Assembly (NCBI GenBank): GCA_013178275.1
Contig: JABLWZ010000017.1
Coordinates: 29,751 to 93,750 of the forward strand
Origin: Bacillota bacterium
GTDB lineage: Bacteria; Bacillota; Ch66; Ch109
DNA: 64,000 nucleotides
Direction: 5' to 3'
The position numbers and the translations under genes were made by a program. Positions within the stretch are counted from its first letter, which is position 1. Each line of letters opens with the position of its first letter. Under the pieces are notes generated by a model. It worked only from the letters and a program-made list of their open reading frames with translations. It was not told the origin of the DNA and did not search any database. Below are positions 36,933 through 46,496 of the stretch, in pieces.

Positions 36933-38264
36933 TCAACAACAAGCCATTTTGTAAAGATTCATATAATTCTCCAAAGTCGCCAGAGCCCTGTCCGCCAGCA
37001 TTTGATTGCGGCGGCGCTTGTCTCTGACCCTCTGGTCCAGAGGCTGCAGCAGCCCGAACGCGATGTTCATGGGTTGGAAGGAGGGGGTTACCGCGGAGGT
37101 TATGTAGTGGCAGAGCGCCCCGTGCGCCGTCTGCGGCGGGAGCACCAGCGGCTCCTCGCCCCGAACCAGGCGGGTCGCGTTGATGCCCGAGAGAAGTCCG
37201 GTGGCGGCGGATTCGATGTATCCCTCCACCCCGGTGATCTGGCCCGCGAAGAACACCCTGGGCTGGTCCTTCATCTGCAGGGTGGGGAGCAGCAGCTGCG
37301 GGCTGTTGAGGTAGGAGTTGCGGTGGATGACGCCCAGGCGGACAAACTCCGCGTCTTGCAAGCCGGGGATCATCCTGAATACCCGTTCCTGCTCCGGCCA
37401 CTTGAGCTGGGTCTGGAACCCGACCAGGTTGAGCAGGGTCCCTTCCAGGTTGTCGCGGCGGAGCTGGACCACGGCGTAGGCCTCTTTCCCGGTGCGGGGG
37501 TCGGTCAGGCCCACCGGTTTCATGGGACCGAAGCGCAGGGTATCGGGGCCCCGGCCTCCCATCACCTCCACCGGCATGCAGCCCTCGAAGTAGCGCACCT
37601 CCGCCGCGTCCTCGCCGTAATGCCTCTCCGCCCACAACAGGGCGGCCAGAAACTCCTGGTACTGCTCACGGTCCATCGGCGCGTTCAGGTAATCGTCCTC
37701 TCCCTTTCCGTAGCGAGAGGCCCAGAACATCCGGGAGAGGTCGAGCGACTCCAGGGTCACGATCGGCGCGGCCGCGTCGAAAAAATAGAAGTAGTCTTTT
37801 CCGGTGAGGGACTGGATGGCCCGGGACAGGGCCGGGGAGGTGAGCGGTCCGCTCGCGACCACCGTGATCCGCTCCGGGTCTATGCTGTCCGCTTCCCGTC
37901 TTTCCACCCCGATCAGCGGATGGCTCTCGATCGAGTCGGTGACCGCCCGGGAGAACCCCTCGCGGTCGACCGCCAGGGCGGACCCCGCGGGCACCCGCTG
38001 CCGGTCGGCGCAGCGCATAATAATAGAGCCCATCCGCCGCATCTCCTCCTTTAAAAGGCCGGCGGCGTTGCTGAGCTCGTTCGAACGAAGGGAGTTGCTG
38101 CAGACCAGTTCGGCCAGCCACGGGGTGTGGTGGGCCGGGCTGCGGTGCTGAGGCCTCATCTCGACCAGACGCACCGGAACCCCACGCTGCGCGATCTGCC
38201 AGGCGGCCTCGCATCCAGCCAGTCCGCCCCCGATCACGGTTATTTCCGGCTGTCGATCTTCCAA
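36933..38264 (-). CDS. trmFO: tRNA (uracil-54-C5)-methyltransferase, folate-dependent, TrmFO
   Basis: TrmFO makes T54 in tRNA using methylenetetrahydrofolate and FAD. The 443-residue product has the N-terminal FAD-binding [13 protein letters not shown] (10-22), [20 protein letters not shown] (54-73) and the C-terminal region [21 protein letters not shown] (broken here as [13 protein letters not shown] and LSGINATRL). The start is TTG at 38264 after AGAGGGG. It lies between topA and xerC as in most Firmicutes. Confidence 0.96.
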   Translation of the reverse strand: MEDRQPEITVIGGGLAGCEAAWQIAQRGVPVRLVEMRPQHRSPAHHTPWLAELVCSNSLRSNELSNAAGLLKEEMRRMGSIIMRCADRQRVPAGSALAVDREGFSRAVTDSIESHPLIGVERREADSIDPERITVVASGPLTSPALSRAIQSLTGKDYFYFFDAAAPIVTLESLDLSRMFWASRYGKGEDDYLNAPMDREQYQEFLAALLWAERHYGEDAAEVRYFEGCMPVEVMGGRGPDTLRFGPMKPVGLTDPRTGKEAYAVVQLRRDNLEGTLLNLVGFQTQLKWPEQERVFRMIPGLQDAEFVRLGVIHRNSYLNSPQLLLPTLQMKDQPRVFFAGQITGVEGYIESAATGLLSGINATRLVRGEEPLVLPPQTAHGALCHYITSAVTPSFQPMNIAFGLLQPLDQRVRDKRRRNQMLADRALATLENYMNLYKMACC

Positions 38265-38279
38265 CGCTGGTCCCCTCTT

Positions 38280-40547
38280 TTATTCAACTTTGGCATCCTT
38301 GGTCTTCTTTCCTTTCGTACCGCCGCTGGTCTTGGCCCGGGACTTGGCCTGCGGCCCGGCCCCGGTAGAACTGGCGGCGGACTTCGCCCCGGACTTGGCT
38401 CCGGCCTTTGTCCCGGATTTGGCTCCGGCCTTGGCCTTGGTCTTCTTGGCTTTAGCCTTCGCGCCCGTTCCTTTGCGGGTCGGGCACTCGGGGTTGGAGC
38501 ACATCTTGTACTTGCCCCGCGAACGGGTGGTTTTCTCGACTATCAGGTCGCCGCACTGGGAACAGCGCTCCCCGGTGGGCGGGTCCCAGCAGATATAGCC
38601 GCACTCGGGGTAGCGGCTGCAGCCGTAAAAACGCCTCCCCCGCTTGCTCTGTCTGGCCACCATGCCGGCCTCGCAGCGGGGACAGTCCACCCCGATGGGT
38701 TCCAGTATCGGTTTGGTGGTCCGGCACTCGGGAAAACCGGGACAGGCCAGGAACTTCCCGAAAGGACCGCGCTTGATAACCAGATTGCGTCCGCACTGGG
38801 GGCAGGGTTCATCGGTCTCCTCGTCCCCGATCTCCACCCCGCCGATCTGTTCGTCAGCCAGCTTCAGGGTCTCGGAAAACGGGAAGTAGAATCCCCGGAC
38901 CACTTCCTTCCAGGGCAGCTGGCCTTCCTCGATCAGGTCCAGCTTCTCCTCCAGGTTGGCCGTAAACTCCACGTTGATGATCTCCTGGAAGTAGTTCTTC
39001 AGGAGTTCGACCACCAGGCTGCCCAGCTCGGTGGGGTAAAACTGTTTTTCCTGGCGGGTCACGTAGCCCCGGGCCAGGATCGTCTCCACGATCGGGGCGT
39101 AGGTGCTGGGGCGTCCGATCCCCTTCTCCTCCAGGGTTTTTACCAGGGTGGCCTCGGTGTACCTCGGCGGCGGCTGGGTAAAGTGCTGCCGGGGCTCCAG
39201 CTTGTTCAGGTTCAGGGGCTGCCCTTCCTTCAGTTCGGGGAGGATGACCTCCTCCTCCTTGCCGTTTTCATCGCGTCCCTCGATGTACACCTTCATGAAC
39301 CCCGGAAACTTGATCACCGACCCGGTCGCGCGGAAGACGTACCTTTTCCCCGGCAGCGCGGCGATGTCGGCGGTGGTGACCTCCACCAGGGCGGAACTCA
39401 TCTGGCTGGCCACGAAGCGCTCCCAGATGAGGCGGTAGAGCCGGTACTGCTCCGAGGTGAGGCTCTTCTTCAGGGTCTCCGGTTCCCGCCCGATGTAGGT
39501 GGGACGGATACCCTCGTGCGCGTCCTGGGCTCTCCCCTTGGCGGCGTACTGGCGGGGCTCCTTGGGGATGTAGTTGGGACCGAACCGCTCCGTGATGAAG
39601 GTGCGCGCCTCCTCCTGGGCCACCTGGGAGACCCGGGTCGAGTCGGTACGGATATAGGTTATCAGGCCCACCGTGCCTTCCTTGCCCAGGTCCAGGCCTT
39701 CGTAGAGCTGCTGGGCCACCGACATGGTCCGCCGGGCGGTGAAGTTCAGCTTGCGGTAAGCCTCCTGCTGCAGGGTGCTGGTGGTAAACGGGGGAGCCGG
39801 GTTCCTCTTGCTGTCGCGCTTCTTTACCTGCACCACCTGGTACTTCGCCTGGTCCAGGTCTTTCAGGATGGACTTGACCGCCGCCTCGTTGGGGAGGCTG
39901 GCCTTCTCGCCGTCCTGGCTGTACAGGCGGGCGGTCAGCTTCTGCTTCTCGGTCGTGAAGTGGCCGATCAGGTTCCAGTACTCCTCGGGCACAAACGCGG
40001 CGATCTCGTTCTCGCGATCGCTGATCAGGCGCACCGCCACCGACTGAACCCGCCCCGCGCTCAGGCCGCGGTGAATCTTGCGCCACAGCAGGGGACTGAG
40101 CTTGTAGCCCACCACCCGGTCGAGGACCCGCCGCGCCTGCTGCGCATCCACCCGGTCCGCATCGATCGACCGCGGCTTTTTAACCGCGTTTTGGATAGCG
40201 TTCTGGGTGATCTCGTTGAACTCGATCCGGCACTTGTCCTTCGGGTCCAGTCCCAGCAGGTTGGACAGGTGCCAGGCGATAGCCTCCCCCTCGCGGTCGG
40301 GGTCAGGCCCCAGCAGTATATGGGAGGCGTCCTTGGCGTAAGCCTTCAATTCCTTTATGATATCGCCTTTTCCCCGTATGTTTATATACTTCGGCAAAAA
40401 GTCCTGTTCGACATCGACCCCGAACTGACTCTTGGGCAGATCGCGGACGTGGCCCATGGAGGCCTTGACCATGAACTTGCGGCCGAGGAACTTCTCTATC
40501 GTTTTGGCCTTGGCCGGCGACTCCACGATCACCAGTACTTTCGACAA
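38280..40547 (-). CDS. topA: DNA topoisomerase I
   Basis: TopA relaxes negative supercoils. The 755-residue protein has the Toprim domain (VLVIVESPAKAKTIEKFLG and GPDPDREGEAIAWHL), the catalytic Tyr in TYIRTDSTRVS (near residue 300) and three C-terminal four-cysteine zinc-finger units (about 565-690: CPQC/C..C, CPRC/C..C, CSQC/C..C). The last 65 residues are a Lys/Ala-rich repeat tail (AKAKKTKAKAGAKSG-like), likely a nonspecific DNA-binding extension. The start is TTG at 40547 with GGGTGAGG upstream. A clear promoter lies ahead. Confidence 0.97.
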   Translation of the reverse strand: MSKVLVIVESPAKAKTIEKFLGRKFMVKASMGHVRDLPKSQFGVDVEQDFLPKYINIRGKGDIIKELKAYAKDASHILLGPDPDREGEAIAWHLSNLLGLDPKDKCRIEFNEITQNAIQNAVKKPRSIDADRVDAQQARRVLDRVVGYKLSPLLWRKIHRGLSAGRVQSVAVRLISDRENEIAAFVPEEYWNLIGHFTTEKQKLTARLYSQDGEKASLPNEAAVKSILKDLDQAKYQVVQVKKRDSKRNPAPPFTTSTLQQEAYRKLNFTARRTMSVAQQLYEGLDLGKEGTVGLITYIRTDSTRVSQVAQEEARTFITERFGPNYIPKEPRQYAAKGRAQDAHEGIRPTYIGREPETLKKSLTSEQYRLYRLIWERFVASQMSSALVEVTTADIAALPGKRYVFRATGSVIKFPGFMKVYIEGRDENGKEEEVILPELKEGQPLNLNKLEPRQHFTQPPPRYTEATLVKTLEEKGIGRPSTYAPIVETILARGYVTRQEKQFYPTELGSLVVELLKNYFQEIINVEFTANLEEKLDLIEEGQLPWKEVVRGFYFPFSETLKLADEQIGGVEIGDEETDEPCPQCGRNLVIKRGPFGKFLACPGFPECRTTKPILEPIGVDCPRCEAGMVARQSKRGRRFYGCSRYPECGYICWDPPTGERCSQCGDLIVEKTTRSRGKYKMCSNPECPTRKGTGAKAKAKKTKAKAGAKSGTKAGAKSGAKSAASSTGAGPQAKSRAKTSGGTKGKKTKDAKVE

Positions 40548-40626
40548 ATGCCCTCACCCCATCTATATTTGATACACACCTGATATCATTCTTACCTATC
40601 GCGTTTTCCTAATGACGCTCTAAAAA

Positions 40627-40655
40627 ATTGTAATGGTTAAGCAGCCCGACTGCAA
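40627..40655 (-). promoter_or_regulatory. Sigma-A promoter of topA and following genes
   Basis: In the dprA-topA gap the minus strand has -35 TTGCAG (40650-40655) and -10 TACAAT (40627-40632) with a 17-base spacer. It would drive topA-trmFO-xerC-hslV-hslU-codY. Confidence 0.65.
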
Positions 40656-40669
40656 GATATTTATTTTGG

Positions 40670-41782
40670 TCAAACGCTGCCTCTTTTCAGAATATACTGT
40701 CCACCAGGAAGTTTGATTACTACTCCATTTATTTCCAGCAGCATCAGCTGGGCCGCCAGCTGCGCCGGACCGATCCCCGTGAGTTCCTTGACGGATTCGA
40801 TGTTCCTCGGTTCCAGCGAGAGGGTCTTCACTATCCTTTTCTGCAGTTCGTTCAGGCCCGGTCCCGACTGTTTGGACCGGCCTTTTTTACCAGCGGGGCC
40901 GGCATCCCCCGGCGGCCAGCCGTACTCATCCAGTATACCCTGTACGTCTCTGACCGGGCGGGCGCCCTCCTCGATCAGCCGGTTGGTTCCCACGCTGTAC
41001 TGGCTGGAGGCGGGTCCCGGCACCGCGAAAACGTCCCGCCCCTGTTCCAGGGCGAAATCCGCGGTGATCAGCGCTCCGCCGCCCTCGGCAGACTCCACCA
41101 CCACCACTCCCCGGGACAGGCCGCTGATGATGCGGTTGCGGGCGGGGAAGTGCCTCGGGTCGGGTCTGGACCCCGGCGGGTACTCGCTGATGACCGCTCC
41201 CGCCTCCTCTATCTTACGGAAGAGGGTGCGGTTTTCGGGAGGATATACCGTATCCAGGCCGTTGCCTAGTACCGCTATCGTCCTGCCTCCCGCCTTCAGC
41301 GCCCCCTGGTGGGCGGCGGTATCGATCCCCCGGGCCAGGCCGCTGACCACGCAGACCCCGGCCAGCGCCAACCCCGCCGCCAGCTCCCCGGCCGCGCTCC
41401 TCCCAAAAGGGGTGGCGTTCCGGGAACCGACCACCGCGATGGCCCGGCTGTCCTCGGGCCGCAGGGACCCCTTGACGAACAGTACCGGCGGAGGGTCATG
41501 GATCTGCTTCAGCAGCTGGGGGTACTCCGGGTCGGTAAAGATCAGCACCCGCATCCCGCGGCGGAGGACCGTCTCCAGCTCCCGCTCGGGCACTATCCCG
41601 GCGCGTCCGGAGACAAAAAGTTCGGTATAATGCGGCCCTATCCCCTTAACCTTCGCGACCTCGGCCGGGGCGGCCCGCCACGCCGTTTCCGCCCGGCCGA
41701 AATGGTTCACCAGCGCGTGTATCTTCGCCGTTCCCAGACCGGGGACCTTGATCAGTGCCAACCAGAAAGCCCGCTCTTCCAA
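40670..41782 (-). CDS. dprA: DNA-processing protein DprA
   Basis: DprA loads RecA on incoming single-stranded DNA during transformation. The 370 residues include an N-terminal SAM-like helical domain (about 1-70), a Rossmann core with GSRNATPFGRSAA, SGLARGIDTAAHQGAL, GNGLDTVYPPEN, SEYPPGS and FPARNRIISGLS, and a C-terminal winged helix (about 300-365). It is followed by topA. The start is TTG at 41782 after GGGGAAGG. Its natural upstream neighbour comM lies 8 kb away because of the variable insert. Confidence 0.95.
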   Translation of the reverse strand: MEERAFWLALIKVPGLGTAKIHALVNHFGRAETAWRAAPAEVAKVKGIGPHYTELFVSGRAGIVPERELETVLRRGMRVLIFTDPEYPQLLKQIHDPPPVLFVKGSLRPEDSRAIAVVGSRNATPFGRSAAGELAAGLALAGVCVVSGLARGIDTAAHQGALKAGGRTIAVLGNGLDTVYPPENRTLFRKIEEAGAVISEYPPGSRPDPRHFPARNRIISGLSRGVVVVESAEGGGALITADFALEQGRDVFAVPGPASSQYSVGTNRLIEEGARPVRDVQGILDEYGWPPGDAGPAGKKGRSKQSGPGLNELQKRIVKTLSLEPRNIESVKELTGIGPAQLAAQLMLLEINGVVIKLPGGQYILKRGSV

Positions 41783-42217
41783 CTTCCTTCCCCCAGACCT
41801 TCCCCTGGACCTGTAATTTATCCAGGTTTATTCTACGTTGATTCTAAAAATCCTTTTTAAAAAAGAAAATTATCCATCCTGGCACCGACCCGAGCCTACA
41901 AAGACAAGAACGCCGGGGTAATAAATCCCCAGCGCCGTTTAATTTACTCTTCTTCATTTTCTGATTCTTCCCAGGTCTCCTCGTCTCGTTCTCTGCGTTT
42001 TAAGTAGAAAGTACCCTCACCTCGATTTATAATACTTGGAACCGTCACTATATCTCTATTCTCTAAATCCAATATTATTCGTAAAGCCAGTCCAGAGTCA
42101 AAGTCGAAATTGGACTTTCCGCAACCAAGGCAAATACCTTGAACGGCTCAGACCCCTTTGCACCACCCGGGCACAATCTTACACCGCCGGACTCCCTCTA
42201 GCTTCGTTTTTCAAAAC
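41783..42217. other. Gap between dprA and the guanylate-kinase-like gene
   Basis: This 435-base stretch holds the remnant small frame at 41944-42147 and a GC-rich imperfect hairpin (41910-41940, arms CGCCGGGG and CCCC-GCG type) followed by TTCTTGTC on the minus strand, a possible weak terminator. The remaining AT-rich 100 bases before dprA have no convincing promoter. Nothing else is seen. Confidence 0.5.
41944..42147 (-). pseudogene. Small open frame without a start codon, possible gene remnant
   Basis: On the minus strand an open frame of 67 codons ends at TAA (41944-41946) and begins just after a TGA (42148-42150). It encodes CLGCGKSNFDFDSGLAL near its N-terminus, a central strand-rich part (DLENRDIVTVPS) and an acidic tail EESENEEE. 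No ATG, GTG or TTG occurs before residue 28. The paired Cys residues and orderly composition look protein-like, so it may be the 3' end of a broken gene, or start from a rare codon. I recognise no family. Confidence 0.3.
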
Positions 42218-42949
42218 TCAGAGCAGCTCCGGGGACCACTGTTCCGCGTACTCGGCGGGTTCCCCCCTGAGAATCGCGGCGAAGGTCAGGAGACTCCGGC
42301 GCGCGTCACCCAGGGGGTGATAGAACTGCTCCCAGTTCTCGCTATCCTCCCCGTCATGGTTGGGGATCACGTAGTCGAACTGGTGCGCCAGCTGCAGCTC
42401 CCGGTAGGCGCTCCGGGCCCGGGATTCGATGTTTTCCAGCTCCTTCAGCGACAGTATCCCTTTCTGCTTCTGGGTCCGCCGCAGGAGTTTGCGCCGCATC
42501 ACGTCGGCTATAAAATCCGGGAGGTCCACCCCGCGGGCCTTCAGATAAGTTATCTCCTCACTGGACAGGGGGGATAAGAACACGCCGAGCCGCGGCATCT
42601 TCTGCACCTGGAGGAACTTCTGCACCTCAATGGCTATGAACGGGTTGCCCTCGAAGAACGGGAATCTTCCTTCCGCCAGGGTGTTTTCCAGCGAAGCCAG
42701 TTCCAGCGCCTGCAGGTCCCCCCGCACGTCCAGCACCAGGTACCGGTCCGTCGGGAAGGACTCGATGGCCTTGCGGGAGGCGAAGTAGTAGTCGATCCCG
42801 TCCTGCTCTCCCGGCCGGGGGGAACGGCTGTTGTACAGCACCAGCTTGGTAAGTTTTTCTGCCAGTTGGGGGAAGAATTTAATCAGGGAGAAGTGCAGGG
42901 GGCCTTTGCCGACACAAGAAGGTCCGCAGAGCATCACGAAACGGCTCAT
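42218..42949 (-). CDS. Guanylate kinase-like P-loop protein
   Basis: The 243-residue product resembles guanylate kinases: a P-loop CGPSCVGKGPL (8-18), the GMP-binding-like SRSPRPGEQDGIDYYFAS (about 41-58) and a lid/helix region DFIADVMRRKLLRR. It differs from housekeeping Gmk in having Cys in the P-loop where Gly is usual, GKGPL instead of GKGT/S, and about 35 extra residues. These changes suggest a divergent paralogue rather than the essential Gmk. GGAGGTG precedes the ATG. It is in the variable dprA-comM insert and its role is unknown. Confidence 0.75.
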   Translation of the reverse strand: MSRFVMLCGPSCVGKGPLHFSLIKFFPQLAEKLTKLVLYNSRSPRPGEQDGIDYYFASRKAIESFPTDRYLVLDVRGDLQALELASLENTLAEGRFPFFEGNPFIAIEVQKFLQVQKMPRLGVFLSPLSSEEITYLKARGVDLPDFIADVMRRKLLRRTQKQKGILSLKELENIESRARSAYRELQLAHQFDYVIPNHDGEDSENWEQFYHPLGDARRSLLTFAAILRGEPAEYAEQWSPELL

Positions 42950-43050
42950 AAAAACACCTCCTGCCAGTATTATACATCACAATCGGTCCCCGGGAGGTTC
43001 AAAAACCATGCCTTTAATGGTAGTCTTATGTATGATAGGAGGTTGCCCTA

Positions 43051-43440
43051 ATGACTGACCCGAAAACAATCATCGGACTGAATAAGTACCGCCGCCAGGC
43101 CGATCGCCTGATCAATGACCCCGGGGGGGTGCAGCAGGTGTACCTGGAGACCGTCAAAAAGGCCGAAAGGAACCAGGGCCTCTTGTCCAAAGTGTGGAAT
43201 GAACTCACCTCCCTGTTCCGGCTGATAAAGGCCTGGGTGGACGGTTCGTACCGGGAGATCCCCAAGCAGACCCTGGCGCTGATAGTCGGAGGCCTGCTCT
43301 ACTTCCTCTCCCCCGTCGACCTGGTGCCGGACTTCCTCGCCGGCCTCGGCCTGCTGGACGACGCCGTAATCCTGGGTTGGATAATCAGGAACGTCCGCGG
43401 CGAGATCGAGAGGTTCACGGAGTGGGAGGCGTCACATTAA
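43051..43440 (+). CDS. YkvA family (DUF1232) membrane protein
   Basis: The 129-residue protein has the DUF1232 signature YFLSPVDLVPDFLAGLGLLDDAVILGW-type (broken here as YFLSPVDLVPDFLAG and LGLLDDAVILGW) in a hydrophobic C-terminal half, after a basic N-terminal helix. AGGAGG lies 9 bases before the ATG. It begins a plus-strand run of three genes, divergent from the guanylate-kinase-like gene. The family is widespread, and its function is unknown. Confidence 0.85.
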   Translation: MTDPKTIIGLNKYRRQADRLINDPGGVQQVYLETVKKAERNQGLLSKVWNELTSLFRLIKAWVDGSYREIPKQTLALIVGGLLYFLSPVDLVPDFLAGLGLLDDAVILGWIIRNVRGEIERFTEWEASH

Positions 43441-43459
43441 ATAATCGGAGGAAGATGCT

Positions 43460-43996
43460 GTGGAACTGGACAAGATAGACGCCGCGCTGGATGGCGAAGA
43501 CGGGCTGCCGGATTTCTGGCGGACGCTGAAGCAGCGCCCCGGCTTCCACCTCGAAACGGCTGACCTGGATGGGCTGTCTGACGACAGCTTGAAAACCGCT
43601 GTCCGCCTGCTCAAGGGCCTTGAAGAAAACTCGGCCGACTACCGGAAGAACTGCCGGCCCTTCATGCCCAGCTACCAGTTGATGCGGACCTACCTCGAGG
43701 AGACGCTGTCCCGTGAAGAAAACGGGATCAAGGCGTTCGATATCGATACCCGCTGGGCCCACCTGGGAGAGGAACTGGCGGGGCTGGTATACCAGTCCTC
43801 TATCGGGCGTCACGTCGTCATCGTAAACTCGGAGATCGAGGGATACGAAAAAGACGCCCTGGCGCACCAGGAGCTGCGGCGGATCCTCGCGAATCCTCCA
43901 CGGCAGCGTCTGCTCCTGATCGGGCTGGATGCCCTGAATCACCTGGAGAACGATATCGATGAGTTCGTGGAGGCGGTTTTCAGCATCCATTTTTAG
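43460..43996 (+). CDS. Hypothetical protein after ykvA
   Basis: The GTG start at 43460 has CGGAGGAAG 8 bases upstream, and the gene follows the YkvA-like gene by 19 bases, so the two are probably co-transcribed. The 178-residue product is acidic, mainly helical, without membrane segments or signal peptide. I recognise no domain. The two-gene coupling suggests a shared membrane-related or stress role, but this is only context. Confidence 0.65.
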   Translation: MELDKIDAALDGEDGLPDFWRTLKQRPGFHLETADLDGLSDDSLKTAVRLLKGLEENSADYRKNCRPFMPSYQLMRTYLEETLSREENGIKAFDIDTRWAHLGEELAGLVYQSSIGRHVVIVNSEIEGYEKDALAHQELRRILANPPRQRLLLIGLDALNHLENDIDEFVEAVFSIHF

Positions 43997-44083
43997 ATTA
44001 ACCCGGACGTGTTATAATTCAAAGGTATAATTTAACCATTCAACTATTGTTTATACGGAATAAGCAACGGAACGGGTACTCTG

Positions 44084-45334
44084 ATGATAAAAAAACGAAA
44101 CCTGTCACCGGCGGCCTCAGCGGCCCTGGGATTGGTCTCGCCCCTGGCGATCCCGATCGGGCTGCTGCTCCTGTCGGTCCTATTCTGGCACCAAACCCCT
44201 TACCGGTCTGATGCCATACACCCGGTTATCCGCTACTTCTCCTATGCCATTCTCCTGTCGGGGATGGCGCTGGGCCACTGGTTTAACCGCGGCCGGGTCT
44301 TTTTCATCATGACCGTGCTCTTTTTAAGCCAGGCGGTGCTTTTCCGGCCTGAAGTCGCCGGCGCGGATATCGCCGCCGGCGGGATCTATCCCCTCGTATC
44401 CCTGCTCATCCCCATCAACTTCATCGTCTTTTCGGTCTGGGAAGAAAGGGGGATAACCTCTCCCTCGGGAAAAAAACTGCTGGCATTCCTGGCTGTCCAA
44501 CTGCTGGCCGGGGCGCTGCTTTCCTGGACCCAAAGCCAGGCCGCGCTTTCGCTACTGAATACCCGGTTCATACCCTTCCGGTTCTTTGCCGCCTCACCCT
44601 TCCCCCATCTCGCGTTCCTGCTGTACCTGGCGGCCGCGCTCACCCTGTTCTGGCGGCACGGTCTCGGCCTCTCCCAGTTCGAGATGCCTTTCCTGGGAAC
44701 GCTGATCGCCACGGCGCTTTCGATCCAATACATAAAAGACCCGACGGCACCATTCATCTTTTTCGCCGTCGGGGGACTGATCATCATCGTCATGGTGCTG
44801 AAGGACATGTACCACAAGGCCTACTTCGACGAACTGACCGGCCTCCCCACCCGCCGGGCCATGAAGGAAGAGCTGCTGAAGCTGGGGAACCGGTACTCCT
44901 TCGCCATGCTGGACATCGACCACTTTAAGAAGTTCAACGACACCTACGGACACCCGGTGGGCGACCAGGTCCTGAAGTTCACCGCGGCGCTGATGAAAAA
45001 CACCGGCGGCGGAGGAAAGGCCTTCCGTTACGGTGGAGAGGAGTTCGCCATCGTATTCCCGGGGAAAAAGGCGGATGAGGCGTCCATGCACCTCGAACAG
45101 CTCAGGGTCCAGATATCCCGCCGCGTCTTCATCCTGCGCAGCAAAGACCGGCCGGCGAAAAGACCCGAGACCATACCGGTGCCCAGCACCCCTCCCAAGC
45201 GCCTTTCCATCACCGTCAGCATCGGGGTCGCGGAAAAACTGGAGCGGCACCGGACTGAGGAGGACTTGATAAAAGACGCCGACGACGCGCTGTACCGGGC
45301 CAAGAAAAAGGGTAGAAACTGCCTCAGCCGGTGA
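44084..45334 (+). CDS. Membrane-bound GGDEF diguanylate cyclase
   Basis: The enzyme makes cyclic di-GMP from two GTP. The 416 residues comprise six or seven membrane helices (residues 15-235) and a GGDEF domain with DELTGLPTRRAM, MLDIDHFKKFNDTYGHPVGDQVL-type (broken here as DIDHFKKFNDTYGH) and the active-site GGEEF near residue 317. The allosteric I-site RxxD expected just before GGEEF is absent (TGGGGKAFRY), so product inhibition is probably weak. A 20-residue Pro/Lys-rich insert lies in the C-terminal part. It is the only c-di-GMP synthase in a window that also holds a c-di-GMP riboswitch and a PilZ protein. Confidence 0.9.
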   Translation: MIKKRNLSPAASAALGLVSPLAIPIGLLLLSVLFWHQTPYRSDAIHPVIRYFSYAILLSGMALGHWFNRGRVFFIMTVLFLSQAVLFRPEVAGADIAAGGIYPLVSLLIPINFIVFSVWEERGITSPSGKKLLAFLAVQLLAGALLSWTQSQAALSLLNTRFIPFRFFAASPFPHLAFLLYLAAALTLFWRHGLGLSQFEMPFLGTLIATALSIQYIKDPTAPFIFFAVGGLIIIVMVLKDMYHKAYFDELTGLPTRRAMKEELLKLGNRYSFAMLDIDHFKKFNDTYGHPVGDQVLKFTAALMKNTGGGGKAFRYGGEEFAIVFPGKKADEASMHLEQLRVQISRRVFILRSKDRPAKRPETIPVPSTPPKRLSITVSIGVAEKLERHRTEEDLIKDADDALYRAKKKGRNCLSR

Positions 45335-46093
45335 CTAGATGGAGATCAATCCCCCGTCGATGATGACGTGCTCCCCGACCATGTAACCCGATAGGTCAGA
45401 AGCCAGGAACACCGCCAGCGGTCCGATCTCCTCGGGTTCCGCGAACCTCCTGATGGGGATCGCCCGCTTCAGCGACTCCCGCAGCTTCTCACTCGCGAAA
45501 CTCTCGAACAGTTCGGTGCTGACGAACCCCGGCCCGATGGCGTTGACGTTGATGTTGTACCGTATCCACTCCAGCGCCACCGATTTCGTGAACAGTATCG
45601 CGGCGGCCTTGCTGGCGTGGTAAGCCGCGTTGTAAGGCCCGGCCATCTCACCGCCGGTCGAGGCCAGGTTGATGATCTTGCCGTACCTCTGAGGGATCAT
45701 GTACTTACCCGCTGCCTGGGTGCAGAGGTACATCCCCTTGATGTTGGTGTTCATCACCAGGTCCCAGTCCTCTTCCCGATACTCCAGCAGGGGGTTGGGG
45801 CGGGCCACTCCGGCGTTGTTCACCAGTATGTGCAGCCCTCCCAGGGTGGAGACCACCTCATCCATCATCGCACCGACCGCTGACTTATCAGTCACGTCCA
45901 GCCTGACGGCTATGGACCGCCGGCCCTCTCTCCTGATAGCGTCGCGGGTCTCCTCGATCTGGGCCTCGGTCCGGGCCGCCACCGCCACATCCGCCCCCGC
46001 CTTTGCCAGTTCCAGGGCTATGGCCCGCCCAATCCCGCGGCCTCCCCCGGTCACCACCGCCACCTTACCCGACAGATCGATAGTCAAAGCCAA
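45335..46093 (-). CDS. Short-chain dehydrogenase/reductase (FabG-like)
   Basis: This 252-residue classical SDR has the NAD(P)-binding TGGGRGIG (16-23), NNAG (about 91-94), catalytic Ser in STGG, YxxxK in YHASK (about 158-162) and C-terminal GPGFVSTELF. The Arg/Ala-rich AARTEAQ after strand 2 favours NADP. Substrate cannot be read from sequence: 3-oxoacyl-ACP reductase-like or sugar/alcohol dehydrogenase. TTG start at 46093 after GGGGAGG. It converges with the GGDEF gene, the two stops being adjacent. Confidence 0.88.
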   Translation of the reverse strand: MALTIDLSGKVAVVTGGGRGIGRAIALELAKAGADVAVAARTEAQIEETRDAIRREGRRSIAVRLDVTDKSAVGAMMDEVVSTLGGLHILVNNAGVARPNPLLEYREEDWDLVMNTNIKGMYLCTQAAGKYMIPQRYGKIINLASTGGEMAGPYNAAYHASKAAAILFTKSVALEWIRYNINVNAIGPGFVSTELFESFASEKLRESLKRAIPIRRFAEPEEIGPLAVFLASDLSGYMVGEHVIIDGGLISI

Positions 46094-46137
46094 GAGTATC
46101 GCCTCCCCTTTCTTGACGCCTCGCTGAGCCGGAGTAC

Positions 46138-46383
46138 CTAGTACCTGATAACCAGCAGGTAAAAAAGGACCACGACCAGGATCAACTGGATGGTCAGGAT
46201 GATGGCCGCTTTCCGGACGTAGGTCTCCTTATCCAGGTGGTGTTTTCCGCGCTTGGCGGCTTTGAAGGTCCCGTCCCGGTCGAACTGTTTGTACTTCACG
46301 AACACGTCGATGACGGTCGGGAAGAAGCTGATGCCCAAAAACAGCAGCGCCGCCCAACCGATAAGCTTCAGTATGAAGATCAT
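46138..46383 (-). CDS. Small two-helix membrane protein
   Basis: The 81-residue product has two membrane helices (about 2-24 and 55-79) with a basic loop between. GGAGAG precedes the ATG. It lies 44 bases before the SDR gene and may be co-transcribed. I do not recognise a family. Confidence 0.6.
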   Translation of the reverse strand: MIFILKLIGWAALLFLGISFFPTVIDVFVKYKQFDRDGTFKAAKRGKHHLDKETYVRKAAIILTIQLILVVVLFYLLVIRY

Positions 46384-46496
46384 AATCTCTCCTCTCCCGA
46401 AACCCTGGTCCCAGGCGGGATTGTTTTACGCTAATGGGAAGTAAATATAAGTCCTTTTCCGATGAAAGAAAGTGTAGTTAAGTCAGTTTAGTATCG

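Noticed and set aside
38127..40583. 818-codon plus-strand frame opposite topA
   Set aside because: It is the antisense shadow of a clear topA; high GC content keeps the opposite frame open, and the translation has no domain logic.
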